A stretch of DNA of 64,000 nucleotides from a bacterium. GTDB taxonomy: Bacteria > SZUA-182 > DTGQ01. Shown one piece after another: positions 1 to 9,417 of the stretch. The stretch covers positions 45,177 through 109,176 of the forward strand of contig JBFLZW010000017.1 of assembly GCA_040755755.1 (NCBI GenBank), given 5' to 3'. The number at the start of each line of letters is the position of its first letter. The stretch's first letter is position 1. The position numbers and the translations under genes were made by a program. The notes under the pieces were generated by a model. The model saw only the letters and a program-made list of their open reading frames with translations, was not told where the DNA came from and did not search any database.

Positions 1-2110
1 CATGGTCACAGGTGACAGTGAAAATCTCACCGCAGTTATCGGAGCATGATGGCAGCTCCCAGCCGACTGCGGCACCACACCTTCCAGGATCATTATTGAC
101 CGTTATGTCTGAAGGACAGGTGCAGGTGAGAGGCTCATCACCCCCTACTGTTACTTTAAACGTGCAGCTTGCCGTATTACCGCATCTATCTTCAGCAGTG
201 TAGGTAATAATCGTTGTTCCAATGGGGAAGGTGTCGCCCGGCTGTACATCGTCGGAAGTTGAACCATCAGGGTAGACAGCTTTGCCAGGCACAGGCGGCA
301 ATACACAATCATCACGAAACCTTGGGAGTTCCCAGGTTACTTGAGCACTACACTGGACGATATCTGCCGGGCAATAATCCACAACCGGAGGCTGGTCAAG
401 AATTTCTATAGGAAAGCTACACTGGCCGATGACTCTATCGTCCACACTATCCCATGCCGTGTAGGTAACTATGGTTCCTGGAGTGCCACACGTTATAGGG
501 AATAAATCACCGGGTTTTACATTGTCACGGGTTGAGCCGTCAGGATAAACAGCCTGAACAGTCACTATCAGCGGACCATCACAGTTCTCAAAGGTTGGTT
601 CGGTCCAGGATACCGCAGCCATGCATCGATCAGGATCAATATAATCTACCGTAATGCCGATGGGGGGGCAGTTGCCCGGCAGACAGCAGACTGACCGCTC
701 ATCAACCACCGTCGTGGGTTGAGGAGTTTGATCAGAAGTAATGGTAACAAAGCTTTTAAGTATGGCGGTTGAGGGGATAGCAGGATTTACCTGCACTACC
801 ACCCTGATACACTGCCGTGATCCGCCCGGCAATTCATCGACGTTCCAGGTCACGGTATGAGTTGCCTCATCATAAACTCCGCCATCGGTTGCTTCAACAA
901 AACTTACTTTATCCTGATCCGGCAATTTATCTACGATCCTCACATTCGTAACATAATCCTCATTGTCCATGTTGTCATAGCAAATTGTATAGGTAATAGA
1001 TTCACCTGGCTTGGCGCATTCCTCCTGGGGAATGGTGAGGTGCAGAGGATTGTAGCTGATGTTCCCGATAGCCAAAGCGGCAGGGTTTCCAATTGGGCCG
1101 CTTGCATGCACGAGGGTGAATGGGATGTCGGGAGAAGTGGGAGTGGAAGTATCCCAGATGGTTAAGTCATCACCGGTACATCCGCCAGTAACGTAGAGAT
1201 AGCCGGTGACCTCGTCCACCCAAATTCCCATACCGCCATGGTTCAAGCCTGCGAGACTCATATCCATTACCGTTTCCAAGCCGGTAGCCAGGTCGTATTT
1301 ACTGATTTTGGTGGAACCTTCGGGGCCAAAGACATTTCTTAATCCAAAACAACACTCCTCAACAGCTAAATCAGGGGCTGTTGTATAAATGATCCCCTTT
1401 CTCCTGTCAACCGCAATGCCACCGGGTACAAGACCTGTGGGTGTAAAATTCAAGACCTCCTCCCAGGTATTGGTATTAAATCCCTTGACCTTTCTATCCC
1501 TGGAGTCCGCTACGTACAATACTCCTGCTCTTTCATCAAGAGCAATGCCAAAAGCACCAACAACTCCAGGCAATGCTTGTGGATATCCATCTCTCAGCGT
1601 CATGGCGCGAGAATCCACGATAACTTCATCGGGGTTTGTGGGATTGACTACAATAAAGTTGGGATCCCAGTCGTAGACATAAATGTCAGGACGCCTCCTT
1701 TGCACGATATATACAATATTATGCTTATCATCCACATCGATCCCGGCAAGGTCGCGAACCGGCCTGCCATCTCTTCCTCTTGGCACTACACTTCCCAGGG
1801 ATTTCATGGAAACTGCATCTACCATTTCAATGGCAGGGTCCTGCCCGGGTACATTAAACTCATCCGTAAAAAACAGGGTGCCTGAATCTGCATCGAGTGC
1901 CAGTCCGGAAGGCTCTTGAGTAAATGATAGACCATATGTCGCCTGATAGGTTACCGTTCCATCAGGATTGATGTTCCAGGCATCAAACTGATTAGTGTGG
2001 TGGTTGGCTAACATATACAGCGATTTTGCAGAAGCGGCTGTTGTCATGGCTAAGGCCAGCAATATCGCTAGCCAGTAAAAAATAAATTTTCCAGCACTAT
2101 GATACCTCAT
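1..2110 (-). CDS. Secreted beta-propeller / DUF11 / HYR-domain protein, 3' end outside window
   Basis: The frame is open from the ATG at 2110 to the window edge (703 codons, no stop), so the C-terminus is missing. AAGGAGGA lies just upstream of the ATG. Residues 1-28 are a signal peptide ending in TAASA. Residues about 30-300 carry repeated blocks such as PSGLALDADSGTLFFTDE and AGIDVDDKHNIVYI, typical of NHL/SMP-type beta-propellers. Residues about 320-420 resemble a DUF11/CARDB adhesion repeat (GESITYTICYDNMDN). From about 460 onward come cysteine-bearing HYR-like modules with the DNCG and VTC signatures. It is probably a large exported or surface-anchored protein; ligand unknown. Domains read by eye. 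Confidence 0.85.
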   Translation of the reverse strand, partial: MRYHSAGKFIFYWLAILLALAMTTAASAKSLYMLANHHTNQFDAWNINPDGTVTYQATYGLSFTQEPSGLALDADSGTLFFTDEFNVPGQDPAIEMVDAVSMKSLGSVVPRGRDGRPVRDLAGIDVDDKHNIVYIVQRRRPDIYVYDWDPNFIVVNPTNPDEVIVDSRAMTLRDGYPQALPGVVGAFGIALDERAGVLYVADSRDRKVKGFNTNTWEEVLNFTPTGLVPGGIAVDRRKGIIYTTAPDLAVEECCFGLRNVFGPEGSTKISKYDLATGLETVMDMSLAGLNHGGMGIWVDEVTGYLYVTGGCTGDDLTIWDTSTPTSPDIPFTLVHASGPIGNPAALAIGNISYNPLHLTIPQEECAKPGESITYTICYDNMDNEDYVTNVRIVDKLPDQDKVSFVEATDGGVYDEATHTVTWNVDELPGGSRQCIRVVVQVNPAIPSTAILKSFVTITSDQTPQPTTVVDERSVCCLPGNCPPIGITVDYIDPDRCMAAVSWTEPTFENCDGPLIVTVQAVYPDGSTRDNVKPGDLFPITCGTPGTIVTYTAWDSVDDRVIGQCSFPIEILDQPPVVDYCPADIVQCSAQVTWELPRFRDDCVLPPVPGKAVYPDGSTSDDVQPGDTFPIGTTIITYTAEDRCGNTASCTFKVTVGGDEPLTCTCPSDITVNNDPGRCGAAVGWELPSCSDNCGEIFTVTCDH

Positions 2111-2669
2111 AGGGTTCCTCCTTAAACATTTTTACTTCCCAATCATTCCCCCCCTGCAAGGTGCTCAATTCATACAAGATCCTTTCTGTCCAGCCTCATA
2201 TACCTGACGGGTTACATGAGTATCACCTCCTTCTTCTTGTCTTTCCTATTGATGATGTCACTGATCAGGAAAACAGATACGGTGCAGCGCACAGCATAAT
2301 ATCCGGCAGGAAATCGATCGCGGGAGAGAACCACTTTATGAGTTGACAAACAATCCAAGGGCGAACATCGTTTAATTTCAATTTTAAATTAATCCAGCTC
2401 ATTTTTCAAGAGTAAATTTCAATATAATATAATATAATAATTATAGGTTGAAAATATATTAATATTAATAAATATTAAAAAAATATGGGCTTAGACAGCA
2501 AGGTCAAGAGATCAGGGAGAAAAAGATGTCCCCGCATTTAGGGGTGCGGGAGAAGAGATGCCCCGGATGGCGAGAGAGAAGAGGCAGGCACATTCTCAAG
2601 GTGGTTAGAGTTTGATCGAGGCAATCTAACTGATTTAATATTGCCAAAGATAATACATGGCTGGAGGAA
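2111..2669. other. Intergenic region with very AT-rich core
   Basis: No credible gene. Positions about 2375-2490 are almost pure A/T with short ATAAT tandem runs, unlike the flanking sequence. This could be a promoter UP-element, a nucleoid-protein binding site or a relic junction. A small hairpin near the arfB end is listed separately. Confidence 0.6.
2520..2550 (-). terminator. Possible weak terminator downstream of arfB
   Basis: On the minus strand a 6-bp stem CCCGCA/TGCGGG (2531-2550) with an 8-nt loop is followed after about six bases by five T (2524-2520). It lies about 120 bp past the arfB stop. The stem is short and the T-run offset, so support is modest. Confidence 0.3.
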
Positions 2670-3098
2670 TTATTCCTCTTCGTATTGAGGAGGCTGCCGC
2701 TTGCGTTTGATTTCACTGCGGCGTCGTTTGGCCCCGATCCGGCGCTCCTTCGATGCACGTGAGGGAGATGTCTCCTGCCGGGGCCTGGGGGGAGGCTCGG
2801 CTGCCCTGCGGATCAACTCTAACAGACGGTTGAGCGCATCCCGGCGGTTGCTCTCCTGGGTCCGGAACCGTTTGGCCTCGATAACCAGCACACCATCGGT
2901 AGTGATACGCCTGCCAGACAGCCGGACCAGACGCTGGCGCACATCATCAGGCAGGGAAGGAGAGTTGGCCACATCAAAGCGGAGCTGCACCGCTGTGGCG
3001 ACCTTGTTAACATTCTGCCCGCCAGGTCCGGACGAACGGGTAAATTCCTGATGAATTTCCTTCTCGTCAATGGCTATGGTACTGGTAACGCTGATCAT
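2670..3098 (-). CDS. arfB: Peptidyl-tRNA hydrolase ArfB (ribosome rescue)
   Basis: A 142-residue class-I release-factor-like protein that hydrolyses peptidyl-tRNA on ribosomes stalled without a stop codon. The catalytic GGQ is at residues 26-28 (SSGPGGQNVNK), with the RF-1 domain through about residue 105 and then a Lys/Arg-rich tail (ASKERRIGAKRRRSEIKRKR) that in ArfB enters the empty mRNA channel. The start at 3098 (MISVTSTIAI) matches the family N-terminus and has AAAGGG five bases upstream. An in-frame ATG at 3116 would add six residues. It stands alone between secreted-protein genes. Confidence 0.93.
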   Translation of the reverse strand: MISVTSTIAIDEKEIHQEFTRSSGPGGQNVNKVATAVQLRFDVANSPSLPDDVRQRLVRLSGRRITTDGVLVIEAKRFRTQESNRRDALNRLLELIRRAAEPPPRPRQETSPSRASKERRIGAKRRRSEIKRKRQPPQYEEE

Positions 3099-3356
3099 AA
3101 GCTCCCTTTTATCCATAATAATCTGGATCCTGCTCTCTTCCTGGATATTATTGTAGTATAGCTGCCCCATAAAGCACAACCTTTCAGAAGATGGGCATAT
3201 TTTTGAGGTATAGTGAGCCCATGAAAAACCGAAACGCCTTTGGTATGATGAGAAAGGAGGAGCCGGAAAAATATCAGAAGCATCTTTTTCCGGCCTTCCT
3301 TGGGAGAGTTTACTCAGCTAATATCGATGGACAGGCACAGGCGATAGGACATCGGA

Positions 3357-3938
3357 TCACAAGAGGAGAGCGGTGGCAGTCAGCAGGGAGGTTATTGATG
3401 GCTGAGGGAGCAGTGTAGCAGTCGAGGGAGCCGCTGCTGAATAGCTGGGATAAGCAACAAGGTACGACCAGTTGGCTGCGGCGACATTATTGAAAAGCCA
3501 CCAGGCCGGAGTCGGAAGCAGAGAAGAGTAACCGGCTGGCAAGGTAATGTTAATAGGAAGCCCGGTGATTACATTGGTCAATATCGGTGGCGGCCAGAGG
3601 TCGATACCGCCAATTGGGTCGTAATAGGCCAGACCCAGAGGAGTATTATACAACAGCCAGGGATTCCTCATGCTGGGGTGCCAGGTGAGGCCAGGCTGCA
3701 CGGGTAATACCGTCCTTGAAGTAATGCTGGTGACCAGAGGGGCAGGGAGCCCGGTAGCAGAATCGACTGGCGAGAGCGCCGGAGACCACAACGGCCACAG
3801 GGTATTATAGGGGGGTAAAGCCGTCCAGTTTTGTGCCTCGGTCATTGGTATTCTGAACAGGGGATAAATAATGATCCCGATGAGGAAAAAAACTGATAAA
3901 AGCAGCGCCTTTCTTTTACTGCCTCGCATGGTATTCAT
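3357..3938 (-). CDS. Exported Pro/Trp/Tyr-rich protein, Pro-rich family outlier
   Basis: 193 residues. AAGGAGAG sits eight bases before the ATG. A basic N-terminus (MRGSKRK) and hydrophobic stretch to about residue 35 (ending TEAQ) form a signal peptide. The mature part is low in charge and rich in Pro, Leu, Trp, Tyr and Ala (LPPYNTLWPLWSPALSP), and ends in a hydrophobic run (SITSLLTATALLL). Composition, size and design match the exported family at 34.7 and 38.6-43.4 kb, but it lacks their ATIIL or GTW motifs. No known domain recognised. Likely an envelope or extracellular structural protein, by inference only. Confidence 0.8.
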   Translation of the reverse strand: MNTMRGSKRKALLLSVFFLIGIIIYPLFRIPMTEAQNWTALPPYNTLWPLWSPALSPVDSATGLPAPLVTSITSRTVLPVQPGLTWHPSMRNPWLLYNTPLGLAYYDPIGGIDLWPPPILTNVITGLPINITLPAGYSSLLPTPAWWLFNNVAAANWSYLVAYPSYSAAAPSTATLLPQPSITSLLTATALLL

Positions 3939-4206
3939 GGTCTTCTCTCCTTAACCTTTGGTATTGTTATTTAACCTCGTGCCTTTCTGCACGCATACTA
4001 TATTTCTTCGTATCCTCCTTTTTCGCTTTCCAACCTAACCTTAGTACACGTCACGATAAATCCGAGGCCAGTTAGTCTCGACCAAGAGATCGCGTGCGGT
4101 ATTTGGTGGGGCAAAAAAGCAGCCCCACCCTCCATGTGGTCAATGCCTTATCTCATGAGGGATAGCTCTCGTCCATAAAACACTGAGCCCAGGGCAGTGT
4201 TTTTAT

Positions 4207-4246
4207 CCCTCGCCCCTTTGGGGAGAGGGCTGGGGTGAGGGGGGCT
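4207..4246. repeat. REP-like imperfect palindrome (CCCTCxCC...GGGTGAGGGG type)
   Basis: The block reads ccctcgcccctttggggag followed by agggctggggtgagggg, a short hairpin plus G-rich tail. Shorter relatives occur at 29154-29183 (ctccctcgc...ggagggagagg) and 34607-34645 (CCCTCTCC...GGAGAGGG), all intergenic. This is the pattern of dispersed REP-type elements seen in many proteobacterial genomes. Confidence 0.5.
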
Positions 4247-4679
4247 ATTATTTAACCAGCCGCGTAATTCCCGCGCCATGTACTTAGGGCTACAGTCCTT
4301 CTCCAAAATACTACAGAGCCTCCACAATACTACAGAGCAAATTGAGTGCCAACATAAAAGCAATATTAATCAAATAGTTATCTTAAACGAAAGGAATAAG
4401 GACAGCATCTTGAGTTTCAAAGTTGAAACATCGCTCCAAATACGAAACAATCAATGTTTAAGGGTTGAAATGCCAAATTAAAAAGTAAATATTAAGTATT
4501 GACTTATAGAATTTTAAATAGATGTCATCCTCCTGGGGTGATGAGATAGCAGGAATTACAGGTTATGATCGGGCTTTCTTAAGGAAAAGAGCCGAGGCGT
4601 TGAAACCTGGAGAAGGAACTATCCTATGAATTATCCTGGCGGAAGGGGGAGTGATTAGGATTTATTGCTGCTGGTTTTA

Positions 4680-4720
4680 TTGAAGGGGGGACCGGATTTA
4701 AAATCCGGTCCCCCCTTCAA
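4680..4720. repeat. Perfect 20-bp-arm inverted repeat downstream of the 4.8-7.0 kb gene
   Basis: Left arm 4680-4699 (TTGAAGGGGGGACCGGATTT), one central A at 4700, right arm 4701-4720 is its exact reverse complement. It lies about 60 bp past the stop of the minus-strand secreted-protein gene, where it could act as a bidirectional terminator or RNA-end stabiliser. There is no clear T-tract on either strand, so it may instead be a dispersed palindrome. Confidence 0.75.
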
Positions 4721-4778
4721 CCGTGTCACCGCATTTCAACTAATGGCAAGAAGAGGTGTGAACCTGTCAGCCTGACAA

Positions 4779-7022
4779 CTAGTATGACCACCACGGCTGG
4801 ACATCGATTGGAAATTCTGAGGTTGTCCAACCGCCGCGCTGGTCAAACGCAGTGATTTGTACCCAATAGAAGCCGGGGAAATTCGTCTGGAATGTCCAGA
4901 ACGCCCGTGGGAAACCGTCGTCGTCTTTGTTAACAACAATAGATCCGATATTGCAGGAGTATTCGAGTGTATCTCCATCCGGATCATGAAAATCGAGCAT
5001 GGGCGGACCAAGGATGAAAAGCTGTCCCGCCTTGATCACTAACGGTGCTGCATCATTGAAATCTCCCATAATGTAGGGGCGATGGTTGAGCCAGGTGCCG
5101 GGTGATGTGGCAAGCATATCTATATCACCGATAGCCACCAGGCCGCGGGAATCGGTTACCTGAACAACGATATGAAATACTCCTTCAAATGGAGGTGTAA
5201 AGGTCAGTTCTCCAGTCATGGGATTGATAATAGACTCTGACCAGGGGCCATACTGAAAGGCTGGAAGTCCATCGATGGTTGCCTTCCAGGTAAGGTTTAA
5301 TTGATCTGCGATGAACGATCCATTCCCAGGATCGAACCAGTCCTGGTCAGTTGCTACCATCTGATAGCGCCAGACTTGTCCTACTTCCACTCCCTGCTCA
5401 TCCAGGTTTTCCATCTTTGGCGGATGATTGGTGACTGGATAGTTCACTACTGACAGGGCGAAGGTCTCTAAATCCGTCCGGCCGTTAGAATCCTGTACCC
5501 GCACGGTAATGAAAAGGTCTTCCAGCACCTGAGGAGTAAAGTAGATCCGGGCTATTTGCGGCCAGGTTCTGAAGCCTAACTTCAAAAGGTAATCGCCATA
5601 AGCAGCCACTGCTTTGGGATCATAGATCCGAACCCCACCAGTTCCCTGGCGCAGGTGGGGTATGGTTTCGGGATCATATTCCGAAATACGTGCAGGGGCA
5701 TCCGCAGGCTCATCGGGGTCATAAGGAGGCTCCCAGGGAGTGGGAAGATCTACCATGCAGGGTTTGTATGGATCCATCCAGAGTTGTGGAATCCGTTTGA
5801 TCACTTCGAGGTCACAAACAGGCGGGTTACTGCCGGGAACAACAGGAATTGGAACCTCGCTCAGCATAGTGGCGGCAGTACCGTTTGCACCCCATCCGCC
5901 CACGGTGCAAGTCCAGAACAGTCTATCCCGGTTAGGATTAATGGCATCGGGATCGGAAAGGTGACCGTTTTGGGTGGAGAATTTCTGGTCTGTGATAAAC
6001 CTTCTGGTGAGTCTTTCCACATAATCAAAGTCGGGCTCTACGCCGGTCGCTTCGAATTCATTCTGCCATATATCCAGGAATACCCGGTAGGTCAAATCCG
6101 GGTCCTTGGCATAGCAGTAATATTCAAAGGGCTGAAAAAGCTGGACGAATTGCTGGCCGATCTTGAAGAAGTAAGGAGGCTCTCCATTGATGAGGCTATC
6201 GTCTTTCAGCAGCCAGATATTATCCAGGCGGTACTGATTTCCAAAAACTCTGATCCCGGTTATGATTAAAGGTTCTGCCGGGTTATTCAGACTGGAAATG
6301 GCATTCCCGTCATCTCTGGCTGCCTTTTTGATAACTTCCAAAAGGTTGGCACTTATTGTATGCCATGAACCATCCTGGTAGTTACGGCCGAGCGGCATAT
6401 TAATCGTGTAAACCTTGGGGAGGGTATTCTCCGGACCCAAAAGGTCATACTGGTCAGGGGCCACCCCATCTATGTCCGTATTACAATTCATGCCAGCCGG
6501 GGTGAAGCGGATGGAAAAAGGTATTACCAGATTATCGCTTCTATTGATTACACCCATTACCTCAAATTTAAACATGGCAAACTGCTCAACTTCCAGCGGT
6601 GCCCTGATACTGGCCCAGAGCTGGTTAGCCGGGATACCGGGGGTAATAGATTTCTCGATCACCAGTTGCATGCCTTGAGCCGGTAAAAATATAGAATACG
6701 GCATGGAAACTTCCATGACCCGGCTTCCTTGATTGAAATCAAGCACCGTTTCCAAACTTCCGTAGCCGACTCCGTTGCCCCATACCGGATAGTCTGGCTC
6801 ATAAGCCTTCCATCCATGATTGCGAGGGCTATCCCAATACTCGAAGTTATCTACCAATACTCCCCGTTCGGTCGGGAACGGAAGCATCTGGGGAGACTGG
6901 GTGGCTAATACATTGCCATACATCGGGTTCTGTGCCTGAGCCAGTCCCCTGATGCCAAAAACTGCTACTGCTTGTAATAATAATATTATCAGTAATATCT
7001 TTCCTAACCTTTCGACATTCAT
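4779..7022 (-). CDS. Large secreted protein with C-terminal Ig/cadherin-like domains
   Basis: 747 residues. I choose the ATG at 7022 because AGGAG is seven bases upstream; two earlier in-frame starts are less well placed. Signal peptide ends about AQAQ. Residues about 45-270 (VLVDNFEYWDSPRNHGWKAY ... GIRVFGNQYRLDNIWLL) resemble a carbohydrate-binding-like jelly roll, as in extracellular enzymes. The C-terminal third holds at least two cadherin/He-PIG-like units (VEVGQVWRYQMVATDQDW; FEGVFHIVVQVTDSRG; DPDGDTLEYSC). No catalytic motif seen. Probably a matrix or surface-binding protein; no operon partner. Confidence 0.83.
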   Translation of the reverse strand: MNVERLGKILLIILLLQAVAVFGIRGLAQAQNPMYGNVLATQSPQMLPFPTERGVLVDNFEYWDSPRNHGWKAYEPDYPVWGNGVGYGSLETVLDFNQGSRVMEVSMPYSIFLPAQGMQLVIEKSITPGIPANQLWASIRAPLEVEQFAMFKFEVMGVINRSDNLVIPFSIRFTPAGMNCNTDIDGVAPDQYDLLGPENTLPKVYTINMPLGRNYQDGSWHTISANLLEVIKKAARDDGNAISSLNNPAEPLIITGIRVFGNQYRLDNIWLLKDDSLINGEPPYFFKIGQQFVQLFQPFEYYCYAKDPDLTYRVFLDIWQNEFEATGVEPDFDYVERLTRRFITDQKFSTQNGHLSDPDAINPNRDRLFWTCTVGGWGANGTAATMLSEVPIPVVPGSNPPVCDLEVIKRIPQLWMDPYKPCMVDLPTPWEPPYDPDEPADAPARISEYDPETIPHLRQGTGGVRIYDPKAVAAYGDYLLKLGFRTWPQIARIYFTPQVLEDLFITVRVQDSNGRTDLETFALSVVNYPVTNHPPKMENLDEQGVEVGQVWRYQMVATDQDWFDPGNGSFIADQLNLTWKATIDGLPAFQYGPWSESIINPMTGELTFTPPFEGVFHIVVQVTDSRGLVAIGDIDMLATSPGTWLNHRPYIMGDFNDAAPLVIKAGQLFILGPPMLDFHDPDGDTLEYSCNIGSIVVNKDDDGFPRAFWTFQTNFPGFYWVQITAFDQRGGWTTSEFPIDVQPWWSY

Positions 7023-7221
7023 TATCATACTCCTGCTCCCATACTTGTCCAATTACTGCTTTCTCTGAGAACATCTAACAAAGATTTTGTCCAGGTGGAT
7101 AATTAACAGTAACATAAAACGAGAATATCTTCCCTTGCAGGAAGTCGATCTCTCTTCCAATTTTCAATTAAGTTGAGGCGAATACTCTCTTCGTGTCGGA
7201 GACACTTTCGAAATAATAATC

Positions 7222-7794
7222 TCAAGACCTGATAATGGAGGTGGTTATGAATCGAAGGGTTTCTGAAGGTAGGCTATTTACCCCTGCGGGGTGAGCAATT
7301 CCTGCATTGGAAGGTTTTATGAGCGTTGTATTGTCCACTCTCGGAGGAAGTAATAAGAATATTTTCTGAGCAGAGTTAATAAATCTTATAATGAAATGGG
7401 TATCTTTAACCGCGTCCGGCCAGGGAAAACTTCGAATGTCAGTCTCATTGCGATGGATCAGACTGTGAATCAAATCCTTCAAAGGTTGATTCACAGCCCT
7501 TAACGCTATCGATATTGCCATCGATAGAGCAGTATTCTGGATGCCAATCTGATTCCGATGGATCAGACTATGAATCAAATCCTTCAACGGCTGATCCATA
7601 GCTGTTGATATCATCGATACATAGAAGAGGTAAGAATCGCCTAAATTACTGCCTAAATTCCCACACACTTCCAGGAATTCACAAATGCCAATATGCCCGC
7701 ATCGTACATACTCCGGGGCATCCAACGCACTAATGGAACAGAGCAGGATACTGAGAAGTATTACCAGACCCAGAGCGAACAGCTTTCCCTTCAT
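7222..7794 (-). CDS. Small secreted protein with internal QPLKDLIHSLIHRN repeats
   Basis: 190 residues from ATG 7794; a GTG at 7815 is an alternative. AAGGAAG lies 13 bases before the ATG, a poor spacing, so the start is uncertain. Hydrophobic signal segment (LFALGLVILLSILLCSISA), then three or four Cys in the first mature 30 residues. Two in-frame copies of QPLKDLIHSLIHRN sit 35 residues apart. No family recognised. The repeats and secretion signal argue for a real gene; function unknown. Confidence 0.6.
   Translation of the reverse strand: MKGKLFALGLVILLSILLCSISALDAPEYVRCGHIGICEFLEVCGNLGSNLGDSYLFYVSMISTAMDQPLKDLIHSLIHRNQIGIQNTALSMAISIALRAVNQPLKDLIHSLIHRNETDIRSFPWPDAVKDTHFIIRFINSAQKIFLLLPPRVDNTTLIKPSNAGIAHPAGVNSLPSETLRFITTSIIRS
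7451..7620. repeat. Two direct repeats, 105-bp period, inside the 7.2-7.8 kb gene
   Basis: About 65 bp starting cgatggatcagactRtgaat at 7451 recurs at 7556 with a handful of mismatches. The 105-bp offset keeps frame, so it duplicates a 35-residue protein unit. Confidence 0.85.
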
Positions 7795-8470
7795 AAGACA
7801 GTTATCTTCCTTCACCCAAATTTACCCTTTTTCCCCCTTTTCCATCCTTTTGAGAACAGCATCACCTTTTCCGTGGTGTAGACAGGGAGGTGGCCCACAC
7901 CTCCCTGTCTACGGTGGCCCTTCTTAACTTTTACAATGTCCAGTTGTTTGCGTCAGCGGAAAGGCTTCTTTTTTCTGCCACGGTTTGAATAGGTAGCCTA
8001 ATTTTGGTGTATTAGGCACTTCCTCTTTATGCACATAGTATGCCATACAGGAAATGCCTTGAAAATAGCAGGACATGCCGTAATCCTGGCCTAGATTCCC
8101 TGAGAACTATTACCGTGATTTGTTTCAAGTTTGCATCGAAGCAAGGATTTTTATGTTCTCTCTCAGGCAAATATCAGCACCTTAGCGCTAATTTTAAAAT
8201 GATGCACCCTCATGAGAGATGCCGGACAATGAGGCGGGTTGCATTGCAAACGTGGAATATTTATTTCATTCATGAAACATTTTCATGCCGGCATATGCCG
8301 ATATGAGTAATGAGTTTGCGTTTTTTTTTAAAATCCTGCTTTATTTATTGAAGTTCTAATGCTATCCTTACAAGAGAAAACACACAATAGTGAATAATAC
8401 CAGAGTGAACAGTACGATACATACCAGGAACCGTATTATGATGTTCCAAAGATGGAGGTCATAGGAAGCA
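7795..8470. other. Intergenic region between secreted repeat protein and cbiM
   Basis: Holds the 7878-7912 hairpin and otherwise nothing I can support. I looked for a cobalamin or NiCo riboswitch upstream of cbiM and found neither the B12 box nor a convincing fold. The open frame at 8040-8306 has no coding character. Confidence 0.55.
7878..7912. promoter_or_regulatory. Perfect 15-bp hairpin in the leader of the 7.2-7.8 kb gene
   Basis: GTAGACAGGGAGGTG (7878-7892), five-base loop, exact reverse complement to 7912. No T-tract follows on either strand. It lies 80-120 bp upstream of the minus-strand gene, so it would form in that mRNA leader, or be a dispersed palindrome. Confidence 0.6.
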
Positions 8471-9406
8471 GTGCATGCACCGGACGGATTTTACAGTAAC
8501 AGCCTTTGCCTGATCATGGACGTGGCCTGCACCGGAGTGCTGGCCTATAGTATAAAGAAAACCTGGAAGCGAATCAGCACCAGGGAAGTTTTCCTGGCCA
8601 GCTCCGTAGGGGCCTTCACCTTTGCTCTGCAATTGGCCAACTTTGACGTTGCGCGGGGGTCTTCCTGCCATTTTATGGGAGGGGTTTTTGCTTCTATCCT
8701 GTTGGGGCCACATGTAAGCACGGTAGTCATAACCCTTGAGCATATCATCCAGGTTCTCCTGTTTCAGGATGGGGGCATCATGGCCTTTGGCCCTAATTTG
8801 CTGACCATTGCCTTGATCAGCACCTTTGGGAGTTACTATATCTACTCTTTACTGAAAAAATTTGCCATTGAGCCGTATGGCTGCTACATCAGTGCCTTTC
8901 TCTCAGCCTGGCTTACCCTGCTGATCACCAGTCTGGCAGTTTGCAGTATGCTCTCCGTATGCGGAATTCAGCGGTTCTTCGCTACCCTCGGTCCTATGGT
9001 CGGGCCACATGTCGAGGTCGGCATTGCCGAAGGAATGCTGACCGTGCTTCTTCTGGTTGGCTTCCGGTTTTGGGCTCCTGATTTATTCAGCCAGCAAAGG
9101 CTTCTTTCGGCATCAGCAAAAAAGATTTCCTCTACCCTGCTGGGACTTGCCCTGCTGATCAGCCTGGCCATATCTCCCTTTGCTTCAAGATCTGCCGAAG
9201 GACTGGAGAAATTGGTTCTGGACCGGGGGCATATTCATCCCCACCGCATTATTATCCATTATCAGGCACCAATTCCGGATTATCATGTACCGGGGATCAA
9301 AGATCAGGAGATAGCCAAAATCCTTGGAGGAACACTGGGAACCGTTGCTACGTTCACAGCCTGTATGCTGCTCCTTTCCTTTATCAGGGCCAGGACTGAA
9401 TCCTAG
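8471..9406 (+). CDS. cbiM: CbiM-type cobalt/nickel ECF transporter substrate subunit, PDGLE tail
   Basis: 311 residues from a GTG start; AGGAAG lies two bases upstream. The mature N-terminus MHAPDGF matches the CbiM/NikM hallmark, whose His2 coordinates the metal. Conserved core blocks follow: FTFALQLANFDVARGSSCHF, GGVFASILLGP, and VLLFQDGGIMAFGPN, with about seven membrane segments. The C-terminus (APIPDYHVPGI...) is a PDGLE-type helper domain fused in. No CbiQ or CbiO gene is nearby, so the energising ATPase must be encoded elsewhere. An 11-bp gap to the next gene suggests co-transcription with the sensor-regulator. Confidence 0.9.
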   Translation: MHAPDGFYSNSLCLIMDVACTGVLAYSIKKTWKRISTREVFLASSVGAFTFALQLANFDVARGSSCHFMGGVFASILLGPHVSTVVITLEHIIQVLLFQDGGIMAFGPNLLTIALISTFGSYYIYSLLKKFAIEPYGCYISAFLSAWLTLLITSLAVCSMLSVCGIQRFFATLGPMVGPHVEVGIAEGMLTVLLLVGFRFWAPDLFSQQRLLSASAKKISSTLLGLALLISLAISPFASRSAEGLEKLVLDRGHIHPHRIIIHYQAPIPDYHVPGIKDQEIAKILGGTLGTVATFTACMLLLSFIRARTES

Positions 9407-9417
9407 AAGAGACCACC

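Larger units (their letters stand above)
3939..4778. other. Intergenic region, repeats only
   Basis: 840 bp with short open frames but no coding-like one. It contains the ccctcgcc/gggtgagggg repeat (4207-4246) and a 41-bp palindrome (4680-4720), listed separately. AT-rich between about 4340 and 4530. Confidence 0.6.

Noticed and set aside
7940-7990. Minus-strand CAAACC ... ACGCAAA pair resembling a c-di-GMP-I (GEMM) riboswitch
   Set aside because: The sequence between the two words does not form the required P2 stem with a GNRA loop, and the following GCC and receptor helix are missing.
8100-8470. Expected cobalamin or NiCo riboswitch upstream of cbiM
   Set aside because: No B12 box or matching fold could be found.
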